From Verrucomicrobiota bacterium (lineage in GTDB: Bacteria; Verrucomicrobiota; Verrucomicrobiia; Methylacidiphilales; JBCCWR01): a stretch of DNA of 64,000 nt. Shown here in pieces: positions 28,328 through 37,881 of this stretch (positions within the stretch are counted from its first letter, which is position 1; the number at the start of each line of letters is the position of its first letter). The translations under genes were made by a program, and so were the position numbers. The notes beneath the pieces are model-generated. The model was given only the letters and a program-made list of their open reading frames with translations. It was not told the origin of the DNA and ran no database searches. The stretch covers positions 1-64,000 of the forward strand of contig JBCCXA010000020.1 of the NCBI GenBank assembly GCA_039192515.1. Direction: 5' to 3'.

Positions 28328-29275
28328 ATGTTTATTTTAATTTGTTTATTGTTCTTTTTGTTTTGGATGGTCTTGGCTGCTGCTTTTGTTTCTAAACGTC
28401 AAAAGCCAGCTAGTTTAACAGAGCGTTTGCAAAGTGCTCAAGTGGGAGGAGCTGGGGCTGATGCACCAGGCTTTCGAGATCAAGATCAAATGGATAAAAG
28501 TCTTCTTGCGCGAGTTATATTGCCTACAGCTGAAAAGTTGAGTGGCAAATTTGCCGGAGTCACTCCCAAGAAAATGGTGGAGCAAAGTGACCAAGTGATA
28601 GCAGAGGCGGGATTGACAGGTAAAGTTACGGGAGTACAGGTTACGACAATTTCTTGGATGCTAACTATCGGTTTGCCCGCATTTCTCTTTTTGATTTTTA
28701 TGCCAGCTTTGTCTCAAGGAAATATAGAACTTCATATTTTAGGATTGATATGCTTAGTCTCCGCTGTTCTTGGGTATCGCTTACCTATAGGCCTTATCAC
28801 AAGTAAGGCGTCCAAGAGGAAGCATGAAATACAACTATCATTACCATTCACTATGGACCTCATCAGTATCAGTGTGGAGTCTGGGATGGCATTTGATGGG
28901 GCGATGCAAGTGGTAGCAGAACGAACAAACGGAGCGTTGAGTGAAGAGATGAGACGCACCTTGAGAGAGATAAATCTAGGGATTTCTAGGACTGATGCAT
29001 TAGCTAATATGTCAAAACGTATTGGGCTGGATGATCTAAAATCTTTTATTACGGCTGTTAATTATATTAGTAAGCTAGGAGGCAGTCTGGTGGATGTCAT
29101 TCGTATTCAGACAGAGGCCATGCGTGTCAAGAGAAGGCAACGTGCTGAGAAAAAGGCTAACCAGGCCCCTGTCAAGATCATGATACCTCTGGTTCTTTTT
29201 ATATTTCCTTGTTTGTTCATTATCATTTTAGGGCCTGCTGCGGTTCGCTTTGCTACAGGTGGCTTTTCTTACTAG
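28328..29275 (+). CDS. tadC: TadC-like inner-membrane platform protein
   Basis: The 315-residue partner of TadB carries a leading hydrophobic segment (residues 2-23). It has the type II secretion F domain (LPFTMDLISISVESGMAFDGAMQ, KLGGSLVDVIRIQTEAMRVKRRQ) and a terminal membrane helix (PLVLFIFPCLFIIILGP). With cpaF and tadB it forms a minimal Tad motor, but no prepilin, prepilin peptidase, secretin or TadZ is nearby, so the rest must lie elsewhere if the system works. Its last 48 bases overlap the convergent methyltransferase gene. Confidence 0.9.
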   Translation: MFILICLLFFLFWMVLAAAFVSKRQKPASLTERLQSAQVGGAGADAPGFRDQDQMDKSLLARVILPTAEKLSGKFAGVTPKKMVEQSDQVIAEAGLTGKVTGVQVTTISWMLTIGLPAFLFLIFMPALSQGNIELHILGLICLVSAVLGYRLPIGLITSKASKRKHEIQLSLPFTMDLISISVESGMAFDGAMQVVAERTNGALSEEMRRTLREINLGISRTDALANMSKRIGLDDLKSFITAVNYISKLGGSLVDVIRIQTEAMRVKRRQRAEKKANQAPVKIMIPLVLFIFPCLFIIILGPAAVRFATGGFSY

Positions 29276-29812
29276 CAGAAGATAGGGGTGGCTCTTTTGG
29301 TCGCTTGGTCTTATGACTTCTACTGATTCTTTGGTAAGTGTTGCTTGCCAGTCTTGTATAGCTTTTTGTTCTTTCTGACCTTCGCTATGTCCGGGATAAA
29401 CTAGTACCGAAAGTATGCCTTTTAGTGATAGAATTTCTAGAGAAGAGTTCAAAGCAGGTATTGTTGTTTCAGGGAGTGTGCAAATAGATTTATCCCCTCT
29501 TGGTCTATATCCGAGGTTGAACATGATGGCATTTACGTTTTGGTGCCAGTTATGGGGAATGAAAGCCTCAATGTTTTTGTGATTCTCAGCGTGTAAATCA
29601 ATGTTACAAGTAGTCGCATTTTGGTTTAACAAAGCTTTGGTGGAGTGCAGCGCTTCTCTTTGAATATCGAAGGCTATTACTGTCCCTTGAGGACCTATTT
29701 GCCTGGCTAAGAAAAGCGTATCGTAGCCATTACCCATTGTACAATCGATGGCACAATCACCAGATTGGAGATGTTCTGCTACTTTTGAATGAGCAATCTC
29801 TGTAAGTCGCAT
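29228..29812 (-). CDS. mnmM: YtqB/MnmM-family RNA methyltransferase
   Basis: The 194-residue SAM methyltransferase has the loop AIDCTMGNGYDTLFLARQIGP (residues 23-43), NAIMFNLGYRPRGDKSI, and LSVLVYPGHSEGQKEQKAI. These are the signatures of the YtqB family, whose characterised member MnmM methylates the wobble-uridine modification of tRNA. The function is assigned by family. The C-terminal ~16 residues are encoded opposite the tadC 3' end. It precedes yifB's stop by 36 bases on the same strand order. Confidence 0.8.
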   Translation of the reverse strand: MRLTEIAHSKVAEHLQSGDCAIDCTMGNGYDTLFLARQIGPQGTVIAFDIQREALHSTKALLNQNATTCNIDLHAENHKNIEAFIPHNWHQNVNAIMFNLGYRPRGDKSICTLPETTIPALNSSLEILSLKGILSVLVYPGHSEGQKEQKAIQDWQATLTKESVEVIRPSDQKSHPYLLLVRKATCSKANRSRP

Positions 29813-29848
29813 GTCAAAAAATAGAGATAGAAGTTTATTGCTCTGATT

Positions 29849-31402
29849 TTATTCTTGGCCCCACAACTGTCGGTCCAAGGTGCGGTATTGTATCGCTTCG
29901 CTGAGGTGGTCAGGAGAGATAGAATCGCAGGCCTCTAAATCTGCGATAGTCAGGGATACTTTTAGGATTCGGTCATAGGCACGTGCGCTGAGCTGCAGGT
30001 CTTTCATGGCAAATTTAAGTAATTCTTGGCACTCTCGATCGAGATGAATCCATTTCTTGATATCTTTCGAAGACATTTGAGCATTACACCAGCTGCTCTT
30101 CTGATGGCTCTTTTTGCTTGCTAGTCTCTTAAGCTGCCTTTCTCGAGCTTGGATGACTCTCTGTCGTATTACACGAGAAGGCTCACTAGGTTTAGCGTCA
30201 AGCAACTGGTTAAGTTTCAGGGAAGGTACTTCTAAGTGGATATCAATACGATCCAATAGTGGGCCAGAAATTTTACTCAGGTATTTTTGAACGACTTGGT
30301 GAGAGATACGGCCTAGTGAAGTGTCATGCTTGGAGCCAGTTGGAGTCGGGTTCATAGCTGCAACAAACATGAATCGTGAGGGAAAAGTAAGCGTGCCTGA
30401 GGCTCTGGAGATAGTGACTTGCCCGTCTTCGAGTGGTTGGCGCAGAACTTCTAATGTAGATCGCTTAAATTCTGGAAGTTCATCCATAAAAAGAACGCCA
30501 TGATGCGCTAGAGATACTTCCCCTGGAGAGGGGTTTACTGAGCCCCCTATTAATCCTATATCTGAGATAGTATGGTGGGGTGATCGAAAGGGACGCTGCT
30601 TGATTAAAGGTGCATCAGTTTTGATAAGGCCACAAATGCTGTGGATTTTTGTGGTTTCAATCGATTCCTCATGAGTCAAGGGAGGAAGGATGGTAGGTAT
30701 ACGCTTGGCCAGCATGCTTTTGCCGGAACCGGGATCTCCAAGCATTAAGATATTATGGCCACCGGCAGCGGCGATTTCTAAAGCTCTTTTTGCAGCCTCT
30801 TGGCCTTTAACATCTGAGAAATCTATGTCCAATTCTAAGTCATCGGAATCGGATATGGCTTGGGATTGAGGCTGCGTAGGTGCCAATGAGAGCTTACCCT
30901 CAAGAAAGTTAACGGCGTCTTGCAATGTCCTTATGCCATAAACCTTCGTTTTGCTGATGACTGAGGCCTCCTTAGCATTTTCTTGCGGAACTAGTATGCC
31001 GCGGGCTTTTTGTGATTTTGCTGCTTCGGCCAAAGGTAATATGCCGCGAACAGGTCGCAGTGAACCATCAAGGGCGAGCTCACCTACGATGAGAAAGTCT
31101 CTCAAGCACTGAGAGCTAAGTTGCTCTGATGCGGCAAGCATTCCCAAAGCAATAGGGAGATCAAATAAAGGGCCTTCTTTTTTGATAGTTGCTGGAGCTA
31201 GGTTAACAGTGATACGTCTTTCAGGGTGGAAAAAGCCGCTGTTGGTAATAGCACTTTTGACTCGGTCTCGTGATTCTTTGACAGCTGCATCCGGCAGTCC
31301 TACAACTACCACGTGTGAAAGGCCTAAGCCAACATCTACTTCTACTTCAACGGAAAGAGCTTCAATGCCAACTATAGTGGCTGCTGTTACTTTAGCTAAC
31401 AT
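29849..31402 (-). CDS. comM: ComM/YifB-family AAA+ ATPase (Mg-chelatase-like)
   Basis: The 517-residue protein has an N-terminal Lon-like fold domain (VEVDVGLGLSHVVVVGLPD). The AAA+ domain carries Walker A GDPGSGKS at residues 222-229, GGSVNPSPGEVSLAHHGVLF and LPEFKRSTLEVLRQPLEDG, and the C-terminal helical domain ends SARAYDRILKVSLTIADLE. In competent bacteria ComM drives branch migration during natural transformation; yifB is the alternative name. It is divergent from the phosphate-regulated porin across a 388-bp gap. Confidence 0.93.
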   Translation of the reverse strand: MLAKVTAATIVGIEALSVEVEVDVGLGLSHVVVVGLPDAAVKESRDRVKSAITNSGFFHPERRITVNLAPATIKKEGPLFDLPIALGMLAASEQLSSQCLRDFLIVGELALDGSLRPVRGILPLAEAAKSQKARGILVPQENAKEASVISKTKVYGIRTLQDAVNFLEGKLSLAPTQPQSQAISDSDDLELDIDFSDVKGQEAAKRALEIAAAGGHNILMLGDPGSGKSMLAKRIPTILPPLTHEESIETTKIHSICGLIKTDAPLIKQRPFRSPHHTISDIGLIGGSVNPSPGEVSLAHHGVLFMDELPEFKRSTLEVLRQPLEDGQVTISRASGTLTFPSRFMFVAAMNPTPTGSKHDTSLGRISHQVVQKYLSKISGPLLDRIDIHLEVPSLKLNQLLDAKPSEPSRVIRQRVIQARERQLKRLASKKSHQKSSWCNAQMSSKDIKKWIHLDRECQELLKFAMKDLQLSARAYDRILKVSLTIADLEACDSISPDHLSEAIQYRTLDRQLWGQE

Positions 31403-31638
31403 CAGAACTAGGCTAGGTGGATGTGATACAAATGAAAAGGATTTGATGAAGGAGCTCTAGCAAACTCATGCTGTTAGATTTGCATTCAAAGTCTAATGGA
31501 TCTGTGACCTCTGTTGAGCGCCTAGTTACCCATCACTTTTGATATGAGTCAACGTATCTCCAAGAAGCAATAGCCTCAGAGGTCCTAAGTAAAGAATCAA
31601 CGGCCTCCTGGCGCAGCGTCCTAAGAGCCTTCTGAATT

Positions 31639-31677
31639 TGACACGCGATTGTCACTTTTATGTCACACAATTGTAAT
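31639..31677 (+). promoter_or_regulatory. Double Pho-box-like array upstream of the porin/pst cluster
   Basis: TGACAC (31639), TGTCAC (31650), TGTCAC (31661) and TGTAAT (31672) repeat at exact 11-bp steps. This is the geometry of PhoB-binding Pho boxes (direct TGTCA repeats one helical turn apart). It lies 114 bases before the porin start and upstream of pstS. The rest of the 31403-31790 gap shows no gene. PhoB binding is inferred; phoB/phoR are not in the window. Confidence 0.75.
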
Positions 31678-31790
31678 AATTAGCTCTCACCCTCAGGGTC
31701 TCAAATGGGACCTCGGATTCATTCTATGCTTAGTGGGTGATGCGAATTGTCTCAGTATTAGGAACTAAACAATATATAGAAGGGTCAATA

Positions 31791-33161
31791 GTGAGTTTGA
31801 ATAAAGTGACTGCCCAAGTGATGGGACTGTTAGTTGTATTCGCCTTAGAAACGAGTGTATTAAATGCAACTTCTTCGGATGCCTTAATCGATATTTTAGT
31901 GAAAAAAGGTGTTCTGACTAAACAAGAAGCGGAAGAAGTTAGGGCTGATTTATTAAGCGAAGCAATGGGTCCACCCGAAGAGAAGATTACTTTAAAAGGA
32001 GATAGTTATATTACAAAATTTACGCTTTATGGGGATGCACGACTGAGATTTCAGTGGGAAAATGCTCAAGAGGAAGGGCCGACCTTTGATGCCAATGGTG
32101 AGGATGAGAATCGGTTCCGCTACCGTTACAGACTGAGACTAGGTGCAGAGTATCAGTTTCTAGATGATTTTAAAGCAGGAGTTAGGTTAGAGACTTCTGA
32201 GTCATCTGATTCTACAAATGTTGACTTCGGTGGTTATTTTGACAAGACAGGAGATGATGTATACATCGGATTGGCGTACCTAGAATACGAAAACGAAGAT
32301 ATTTTTGATCTTGGTTTGGTGGATTATTTCAATTTTACGGTTGGCAAGCAAACTTTTATCAAGCGCTTCATGATGCAAAAGGCGTGGTGGGATGGCGACA
32401 TTAATCCAGAAGGTTTGAGTGCACAGTTAGGGTGGGAGGATGTCTATATCGATGGACTGAACCTCACGCTACGATCTGGTGCTTATGTAGTTTCTGATGA
32501 AGATGACCGAGTAAGGGGCAGTGAGGATGGTGATGGTTTCTTATTTGTGGAGCAAGCAGAGTTTGCTTATTCGTGGCAACCTAAGACAGGCATCAAGTTT
32601 GCTCCTTCATTTATGTTTGAGTCTAACGGGCATTTTACAAATCCTGAGGATGCTGGGACGCCAGATAACGAAAACGCTTATGCATCGGTAGGCGACTATT
32701 ATGTCTTTTTTATGCCAGTAGAGTTAACTTGGAATATGCTGGGTTATCCTCAAATGCTTTATGGCACTTATGGAGTTAATTTTCAGGACGAAACGACGGC
32801 AACAAACTTTGGGGCAAACGCTCAGAGTGAGGGACACAACCAATTTTTCAACATTGGCTACCAATGGGGTAAAGCCAAGAAAAAGGGGTCATGGCAGATT
32901 GGCGCAGAATATCGATACTATGGTGCTTTTGCCTATTCTCCCAATTTAAGCGATTCAGATTTTGCCAAGAATGCCACAAATCAGCATGGGATCGTCTTTA
33001 AAGTGAAATACGCGATGACGGATTACCTCTATCTTGCGGGAACTTATTTCCACTCAAATGCTATTGACGGAACCGCCGGTGCCAACGGGTTCAATGAATT
33101 CGCAGGTAGTGAGTTTTCCCAGGTCGACTTGCTCCAGATAGATTTAAATTGGAAGTATTAA
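31791..33161 (+). CDS. Putative phosphate-starvation-induced outer-membrane porin
   Basis: The product has a signal peptide (about MSLNKVTAQVMGLLVVFALE to NA when read from the GTG at 31791, preceded by AGAAGG) and 456 residues. A short helical segment SDALIDILVKKGVLTKQEAEE follows. The remainder is rich in aromatic beta-strands (FRYRYRLRLGAEYQF, LNLTLRSGAYVV) and ends in an aromatic-containing strand (LLQIDLNWKY), typical of outer-membrane barrels of the putative-porin family. The Pho-box array and the following pstS suggest it admits phosphate or phosphate esters. The frame continues up to 31737. Confidence 0.8.
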   Translation: MSLNKVTAQVMGLLVVFALETSVLNATSSDALIDILVKKGVLTKQEAEEVRADLLSEAMGPPEEKITLKGDSYITKFTLYGDARLRFQWENAQEEGPTFDANGEDENRFRYRYRLRLGAEYQFLDDFKAGVRLETSESSDSTNVDFGGYFDKTGDDVYIGLAYLEYENEDIFDLGLVDYFNFTVGKQTFIKRFMMQKAWWDGDINPEGLSAQLGWEDVYIDGLNLTLRSGAYVVSDEDDRVRGSEDGDGFLFVEQAEFAYSWQPKTGIKFAPSFMFESNGHFTNPEDAGTPDNENAYASVGDYYVFFMPVELTWNMLGYPQMLYGTYGVNFQDETTATNFGANAQSEGHNQFFNIGYQWGKAKKKGSWQIGAEYRYYGAFAYSPNLSDSDFAKNATNQHGIVFKVKYAMTDYLYLAGTYFHSNAIDGTAGANGFNEFAGSEFSQVDLLQIDLNWKY

Positions 33162-33200
33162 TTATTAACCATAAACAAATCAACATATAAAAATCAAAAG

Positions 33201-34010
33201 ATGAAGAAGAAATTATTTGTTCTACTAACAGCATTAGCTCTCGTTAATGTTTCCTATGCGGAGAAAGTGGTCATCAAGGGTTCTGATACTCTGGGTGCTA
33301 AATTAGTTCCTCAGCTTGCTGAAGCCTATAAGGTAAGTAATCCAGAAACGACATTTGAAATTGCAGCTGAAGGTTCATCCACAGGGATAGCTGCGGTGAT
33401 TGATGGAACTGCCGACTTGGGCATGTCTAGCCGCCCTGCAAAACCCAAAGAGGTGTCTGCGGCCTTGGCTAAAGGTGTTAAAATGAAGCCAACCATTGTG
33501 GCATTTGATGGTATTGGTATCATAGTCAATAAGGATAATCCCATAAGCAGTCTATCATTGAAGCAAGTGGAAGAAATTTTCACTGGAGATGTTACGGATT
33601 GGAACACTGTAGGGGGTAACTCAGGCACCATCTCTATGTATACTAGAAATACATCATCGGGAACTTACTCGGATTTCAAAAAGATGGCAATGAGTAAGCG
33701 AGATTATGCTGGTGCGGCCCAAAAAATGGCCGGTAATGAGCAGATCGCTTCTGAAGTGGCAAAAAATCCTTTAGGTATAGGCTATGTGGGTATGGCTTAT
33801 TTGAAGACGCCAGGAATCAAAGTGGTTAAAATTGATGGCGTTTTGCCTAGTATGGAGACCGTGCGTGAACAGCAGTATCCTATTGCCCGTCCTACATTCT
33901 TCTATTCAAATGGAGCGCCTTCGGCTAAGGCTCAGAAGTTTGTCGATTTCCTCTTTTCTTCCAAGGGTAGCGAGATTGTTAAGCAAGTGGGCTTTGTCCC
34001 GTCAAAATAA
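33201..34010 (+). CDS. pstS: Periplasmic phosphate-binding protein of the Pst transporter
   Basis: A 269-residue PBP-like protein with a signal peptide (KKLFVLLTALALVNVSYA) and phosphate-site motifs: IKGSDTLGAKLVPQLAEAY, AEGSSTGIAAVIDGTADLGMSSRP and NTSSGTYSDFKK. PstS captures phosphate for the PstCA channel. It follows the porin by 39 bases and is separated from pstC by a 131-base gap containing a stem-loop (34068-34090) that could favour higher PstS output. Confidence 0.95.
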   Translation: MKKKLFVLLTALALVNVSYAEKVVIKGSDTLGAKLVPQLAEAYKVSNPETTFEIAAEGSSTGIAAVIDGTADLGMSSRPAKPKEVSAALAKGVKMKPTIVAFDGIGIIVNKDNPISSLSLKQVEEIFTGDVTDWNTVGGNSGTISMYTRNTSSGTYSDFKKMAMSKRDYAGAAQKMAGNEQIASEVAKNPLGIGYVGMAYLKTPGIKVVKIDGVLPSMETVREQQYPIARPTFFYSNGAPSAKAQKFVDFLFSSKGSEIVKQVGFVPSK

Positions 34011-34067
34011 ATAGGGACTTTACTAGATATAGGCTTTTAACTTTTCTGAAATTTATTATCTTGTGCG

Positions 34068-34090
34068 GGGTGAGAATCTGCTTCTCACCC
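34068..34090 (+). promoter_or_regulatory. Stem-loop between pstS and pstC
   Basis: GGGTGAGA and TCTCACCC form perfect 8-bp arms around a 7-base loop, without a T tract. It may stabilise the pstS message or attenuate read-through into pstC. Confidence 0.5.
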
Positions 34091-34141
34091 GTATACTTGC
34101 GGTCACTGGGAATATAACATTTGCATTAAAACTGCTAAAAA

Positions 34142-35767
34142 ATGGGGGCACATACCATAGAGAAAAAGAAGGAGCCTATGAGCTTTGGTCAGGCTCTTTC
34201 AAGTAAATCTCGGCGCAAATTTCTGGGCTTTACATTAGATGGATATATAGAGAAGTTTTTCATGATTGCCGCATCCATTGCAATCGTGATTTTACTCTTG
34301 ATCATTACATTTCTATTCAGGGAGGGGGCAGGGTTTGTGCCTGATTATAGAAGTCATATTGCTCTTTACCGCAAGGCTGGCTTAGAATACGTTGATTTAA
34401 TACGACAAGTTGAGGATGAGCATAAGGCTGTGACTCGTGCTTTAAATCAAGTGAGACTTCAGGAATTCAAATACCTAACTAGTGAAAAAGGATTGTCTAT
34501 TTCTCAGGCTAACGAAGAACTGATAGCGTTTGACGAATTTTTAAAAAAGTACGATGGTAGCCGTATCAAGCTATCTGGGCTAGTGAGCTCACTGTCAGCA
34601 AGAGTAACGGATGTAAAAGACCGAGCGATTGTGGCAAGAGATACAGCGGTGGCCAAAAAACGTTTTTTGCAATCTAGTGACCCAGAGGGGCGTGCCTTTG
34701 GAGAGTCACTTGAGGTTGAAATAATTGATTTTGACGAAGAGACTGAGGCATTGCGCAGTCAAGAAAGCGACATTTTGGAATGTAACAGTGCCCTCGAGTA
34801 TGATTTGAGAAACTTATCTGCTGGTCTACCTCGAGTGCAATCCCCCGTGGGCAGGAAAAAGGTCAAAGCAATCGCCTCTGGAATTGGTGAGATCAAAGAA
34901 AATATTATTGAAACCAATAAAAAGATAGAGAATTACAACTTTGGAGAGCCAGTAACCTTGATTTCATCTATTTTGGGATTTGTTTTTGGATCTAGTTGGG
35001 TGACGCAAAGTTTTTGGCAGGATTGGTTTGGGGTGATACCACTTTTTACAGGTTCTATGATGATTTCTTCATTGGCTTTGATAGTAGCTGTACCATTCTC
35101 CGTGGCAGCGGCGATTTATGTCAACCAGCTAGCCTCACAGTCCGAGCTAAATTTTATAAAGCCATTTATAGAGTTTATTGGTGCGATACCTTCGGTTGTG
35201 TTGGGTTTTTTCGGGGTAGTGGTATTGGGGGAAGCATTGAGATCAGTGTCACAAATAGAGTTGCTTTCCTGGGTCCCTGGGTTTCCAATGTCTGAAAGGT
35301 TAACCATACTAACAGCTGGTTTGCTTTTAGCTTTTATGGCCATACCAACCATTTTCACCTTGGTGGAGGATGCTATTAACAATGTTCCAAATCAATTTGT
35401 GGAAGCTTCTTATGCATTAGGGGCTAACAAAATTCAGACTGTATTTAAAATTCTGATTCCATCTGCTCTTTCTGGTATTATCGCAGCGATTTTATTAGGG
35501 CTAGGGCGCGTTATTGGAGAAACAATGGTGGTCTTGCTTTGCGCGGGAAATAGAATACAAATTCCTGAGTTTTCTCTTGGCCTTGGAGCTTACCTGCAGC
35601 CTGTGCATACCATGACTGGGATTATTGCTCAAGAGATGGGTGAAGTTGCCAACGGAAGTTTGCACTACCGGGCCTTATTTATGGTTGGCCTGGTCTTATT
35701 TTTTATCTCATTAATGTTGAATATAGCAGCTCAGCAAATAGTAAGAAGATTCAGAGTCAGAATATAA
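34142..35767 (+). CDS. pstC: Phosphate ABC transporter permease PstC with large extra loop
   Basis: The C-terminal half is a normal PstC permease: six-helix core with ASYALGANKIQTVFKILIPSAL (the EAA-type coupling loop) and GRVIGETMVVLLCAGN. At 541 residues it is about 200 longer than usual. The extra part lies between the first membrane helix (41-58) and the second (about 272-285). It is charged and helical with coiled-coil character (LIRQVEDEHKAVTRALNQV, RSQESDILECNSALEYDLRNL). By topology this loop should face the periplasm, where it could act on PstS or the envelope. The gene runs into pstA 19 bases later. Confidence 0.93.
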   Translation: MGAHTIEKKKEPMSFGQALSSKSRRKFLGFTLDGYIEKFFMIAASIAIVILLLIITFLFREGAGFVPDYRSHIALYRKAGLEYVDLIRQVEDEHKAVTRALNQVRLQEFKYLTSEKGLSISQANEELIAFDEFLKKYDGSRIKLSGLVSSLSARVTDVKDRAIVARDTAVAKKRFLQSSDPEGRAFGESLEVEIIDFDEETEALRSQESDILECNSALEYDLRNLSAGLPRVQSPVGRKKVKAIASGIGEIKENIIETNKKIENYNFGEPVTLISSILGFVFGSSWVTQSFWQDWFGVIPLFTGSMMISSLALIVAVPFSVAAAIYVNQLASQSELNFIKPFIEFIGAIPSVVLGFFGVVVLGEALRSVSQIELLSWVPGFPMSERLTILTAGLLLAFMAIPTIFTLVEDAINNVPNQFVEASYALGANKIQTVFKILIPSALSGIIAAILLGLGRVIGETMVVLLCAGNRIQIPEFSLGLGAYLQPVHTMTGIIAQEMGEVANGSLHYRALFMVGLVLFFISLMLNIAAQQIVRRFRVRI

Positions 35768-35786
35768 ACACAGTCGAGTCGTTCAT

Positions 35787-36827
35787 ATGAATCGGATAGA
35801 GAATATTTTTTTAAAGCGGACGACGAAGGCCGGTCAATGGGAGAAATGTCTTGGCTGGGCATTCCGTCTCACTACCTATCTCATCATTCTATTTGCAGTG
35901 CTTATTTTTGGGGAAATTTTTATAAAAGGTGGTAAGCAGGTATTTAAAACAACTCCCCCTTTTGTTGAGGTAGATTTTTTAATCGAAGCACCTGAAACCC
36001 TGCACGTCTTCGAGCATGAAGGAGAGGAACATCGTTTAGGGAATTCAGAGTATCAAGTTTTTATTCAGTCGGATAAGTCGAATCCAATAAGCAATCATAG
36101 CACTTACGTCTATTCCGCAGGTGGGATTTTCCCATGCATTGTAGGCACTATTCTGTTAGTGGTCGGGGCCATAGTGATTGCTTTATTTCTGGGGATTATG
36201 TCGGCTATTTATTTGAGTGAATATAGCAAGCAAGGAGCATTTATTGATTCTATTAGGTTGGGAATTGTTAATTTATCCGGCGTTCCCTCTATTGTTTTTG
36301 GATTGTTTGGCTATGCACTATTTGTTCAATTCTTTGGTTGGAATGTATCATTAATGGCTGGCTGGTTTACGTTGGCTTTTATGGTTTTGCCTATTGTCAT
36401 TACAGCCAGTGAGGAGTCTCTTCGTGCGGTTCCTATGGGATTCCGGGAAGCTTCATTGGCTTTAGGTGCCACAAAATGGCAAAGTATTCGCTCGGTGGTT
36501 TTACCCTACGCTACACCGGGTATTTTGACATCTTCTATTTTAGGGATTACTCGCATAGCGGGGGAAACGGCCCCTATTATGTTTACCGCAGCCTATGTGG
36601 TGAGGGATGAATTGCCGTGGCAGGTAGAAAGATTAAGTGATTTTTTCTTTCAAGGGGTCATGGCGTTACCTTATCACATATATGTTTTAGCTGCTAAAAT
36701 TCCTCAGAGTGAGTATACAAGTGGAACTCAATATGGAACGTGCTTTGTCTTTTTGGTAGTTGTGTTAACAATATCGCTGGCCTCAATATTGTTGAGGGCA
36801 CATATTCGGAAAAACTTAAAATGGTGA
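35787..36827 (+). CDS. pstA: Phosphate ABC transporter permease PstA
   Basis: A 346-residue permease with an N-terminal membrane helix (residues 29-49) and a ~60-residue hydrophilic loop. The conserved permease core follows, with AGGIFPCIVGTILLVVGAIV, SGVPSIVFGLFGYALFV, REASLALGATKWQSIRSVVLP (the coupling loop) and ITRIAGETAPIMFTAAY. It pairs with PstC to form the channel. It is somewhat longer than E. coli PstA because of the loop between the first two helices. The 125-base gap to pstB has no other gene. Confidence 0.94.
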   Translation: MNRIENIFLKRTTKAGQWEKCLGWAFRLTTYLIILFAVLIFGEIFIKGGKQVFKTTPPFVEVDFLIEAPETLHVFEHEGEEHRLGNSEYQVFIQSDKSNPISNHSTYVYSAGGIFPCIVGTILLVVGAIVIALFLGIMSAIYLSEYSKQGAFIDSIRLGIVNLSGVPSIVFGLFGYALFVQFFGWNVSLMAGWFTLAFMVLPIVITASEESLRAVPMGFREASLALGATKWQSIRSVVLPYATPGILTSSILGITRIAGETAPIMFTAAYVVRDELPWQVERLSDFFFQGVMALPYHIYVLAAKIPQSEYTSGTQYGTCFVFLVVVLTISLASILLRAHIRKNLKW

Positions 36828-36952
36828 GATGAGCTGTCTTTTAGAAAAAATGAATCTTACCTTGTAAGCTAGGTGCTCGTTAGGGTCATTTTAGGAGTGA
36901 AAGTTAGTCGATAGCGACTTAATAATGGGGTAATAAACTAAAGGTGTATACG

Positions 36953-37786
36953 ATGAATAGGGTAAAGGAAAAGAACGATATGGTGGAACAAGCAACTGTT
37001 AATCTTGTTAAGGAGCGGGCTAAGAAGCCTGAGGTCATTATTGAGATTGATCGGCTAGACTTTTATTATGGAGCATTTAAAGCCCTCCATGATATCAGCC
37101 TTGAAATTCCTAAGGGTGAAGTCACCGCATTTATTGGGCCTTCTGGTTGTGGAAAATCTACCTTGCTCAGATGTCTCAATCGTATGAATGATCTGGTGGA
37201 TGTAGCGAAGATCGGCGGAGGAGAAATTCGTATCGATGGGATAAATATTAACGATCCTAGCGTGGATGTTATTGAACTTCGTAAGCGAGTGGGCATGGTC
37301 TTCCAGAAGTCTAATCCTTTTCCCAAGTCTATATATGAGAATGTTGTTTATGGACTGCGAATACAAGGCGTTCACGATAAGAAACTCTTAGATGAAGCGG
37401 TAGAAAAGAGTCTGATGGGGGCTGCTCTATGGGAGGAAGTGAAGGATCGTTTAGATGATATCGCAACGGGCCTTTCCGGAGGCCAGATGCAGCGCCTTTG
37501 CATTGCCAGAGCTATTGCAGTTGAACCCGAAATCATTCTTATGGACGAACCTTGTTCTGCTCTCGATCCCATTGCTACGGCAAAAGTGGAGGAGCTCATT
37601 ACTGGCTTGAAGGGTAAGTTTACGATTGTGATAGTGACTCATAACATGCAACAGGCTGGAAGATGCTCCGATCGCACAGCCTTTTTTTATCTTGGTAAGC
37701 TAATCGAGGTGGACGAGACAGCGAAGATCTTCACTAATCCCAGTAAAAAACAAACGGAGGACTATATCACAGGTAGATTTGGATAA
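36953..37786 (+). CDS. pstB: Phosphate ABC transporter ATPase
   Basis: PstB hydrolyses ATP to drive phosphate import. The product is 277 residues from the ATG at 36953, which has AAAGG eight bases ahead. GTG 36944 and ATG 36980 are alternatives. Motifs are Walker [13 protein letters not shown], the Pst-typical [20 protein letters not shown], signature [14 protein letters not shown] and Walker [13 protein letters not shown]. The H-loop [11 protein letters not shown] is also canonical for PstB. It is followed by phoU. Confidence 0.97.
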   Translation: MNRVKEKNDMVEQATVNLVKERAKKPEVIIEIDRLDFYYGAFKALHDISLEIPKGEVTAFIGPSGCGKSTLLRCLNRMNDLVDVAKIGGGEIRIDGININDPSVDVIELRKRVGMVFQKSNPFPKSIYENVVYGLRIQGVHDKKLLDEAVEKSLMGAALWEEVKDRLDDIATGLSGGQMQRLCIARAIAVEPEIILMDEPCSALDPIATAKVEELITGLKGKFTIVIVTHNMQQAGRCSDRTAFFYLGKLIEVDETAKIFTNPSKKQTEDYITGRFG

Positions 37787-37881
37787 GTAGAGATGATGGC
37801 TGCAGCAGTGCAAGGAAATGAGTGCGAATGTAATGCAGAATTGCTTCCCATGCATTTTTAGCTTATGGTCAATCTTCAGTA

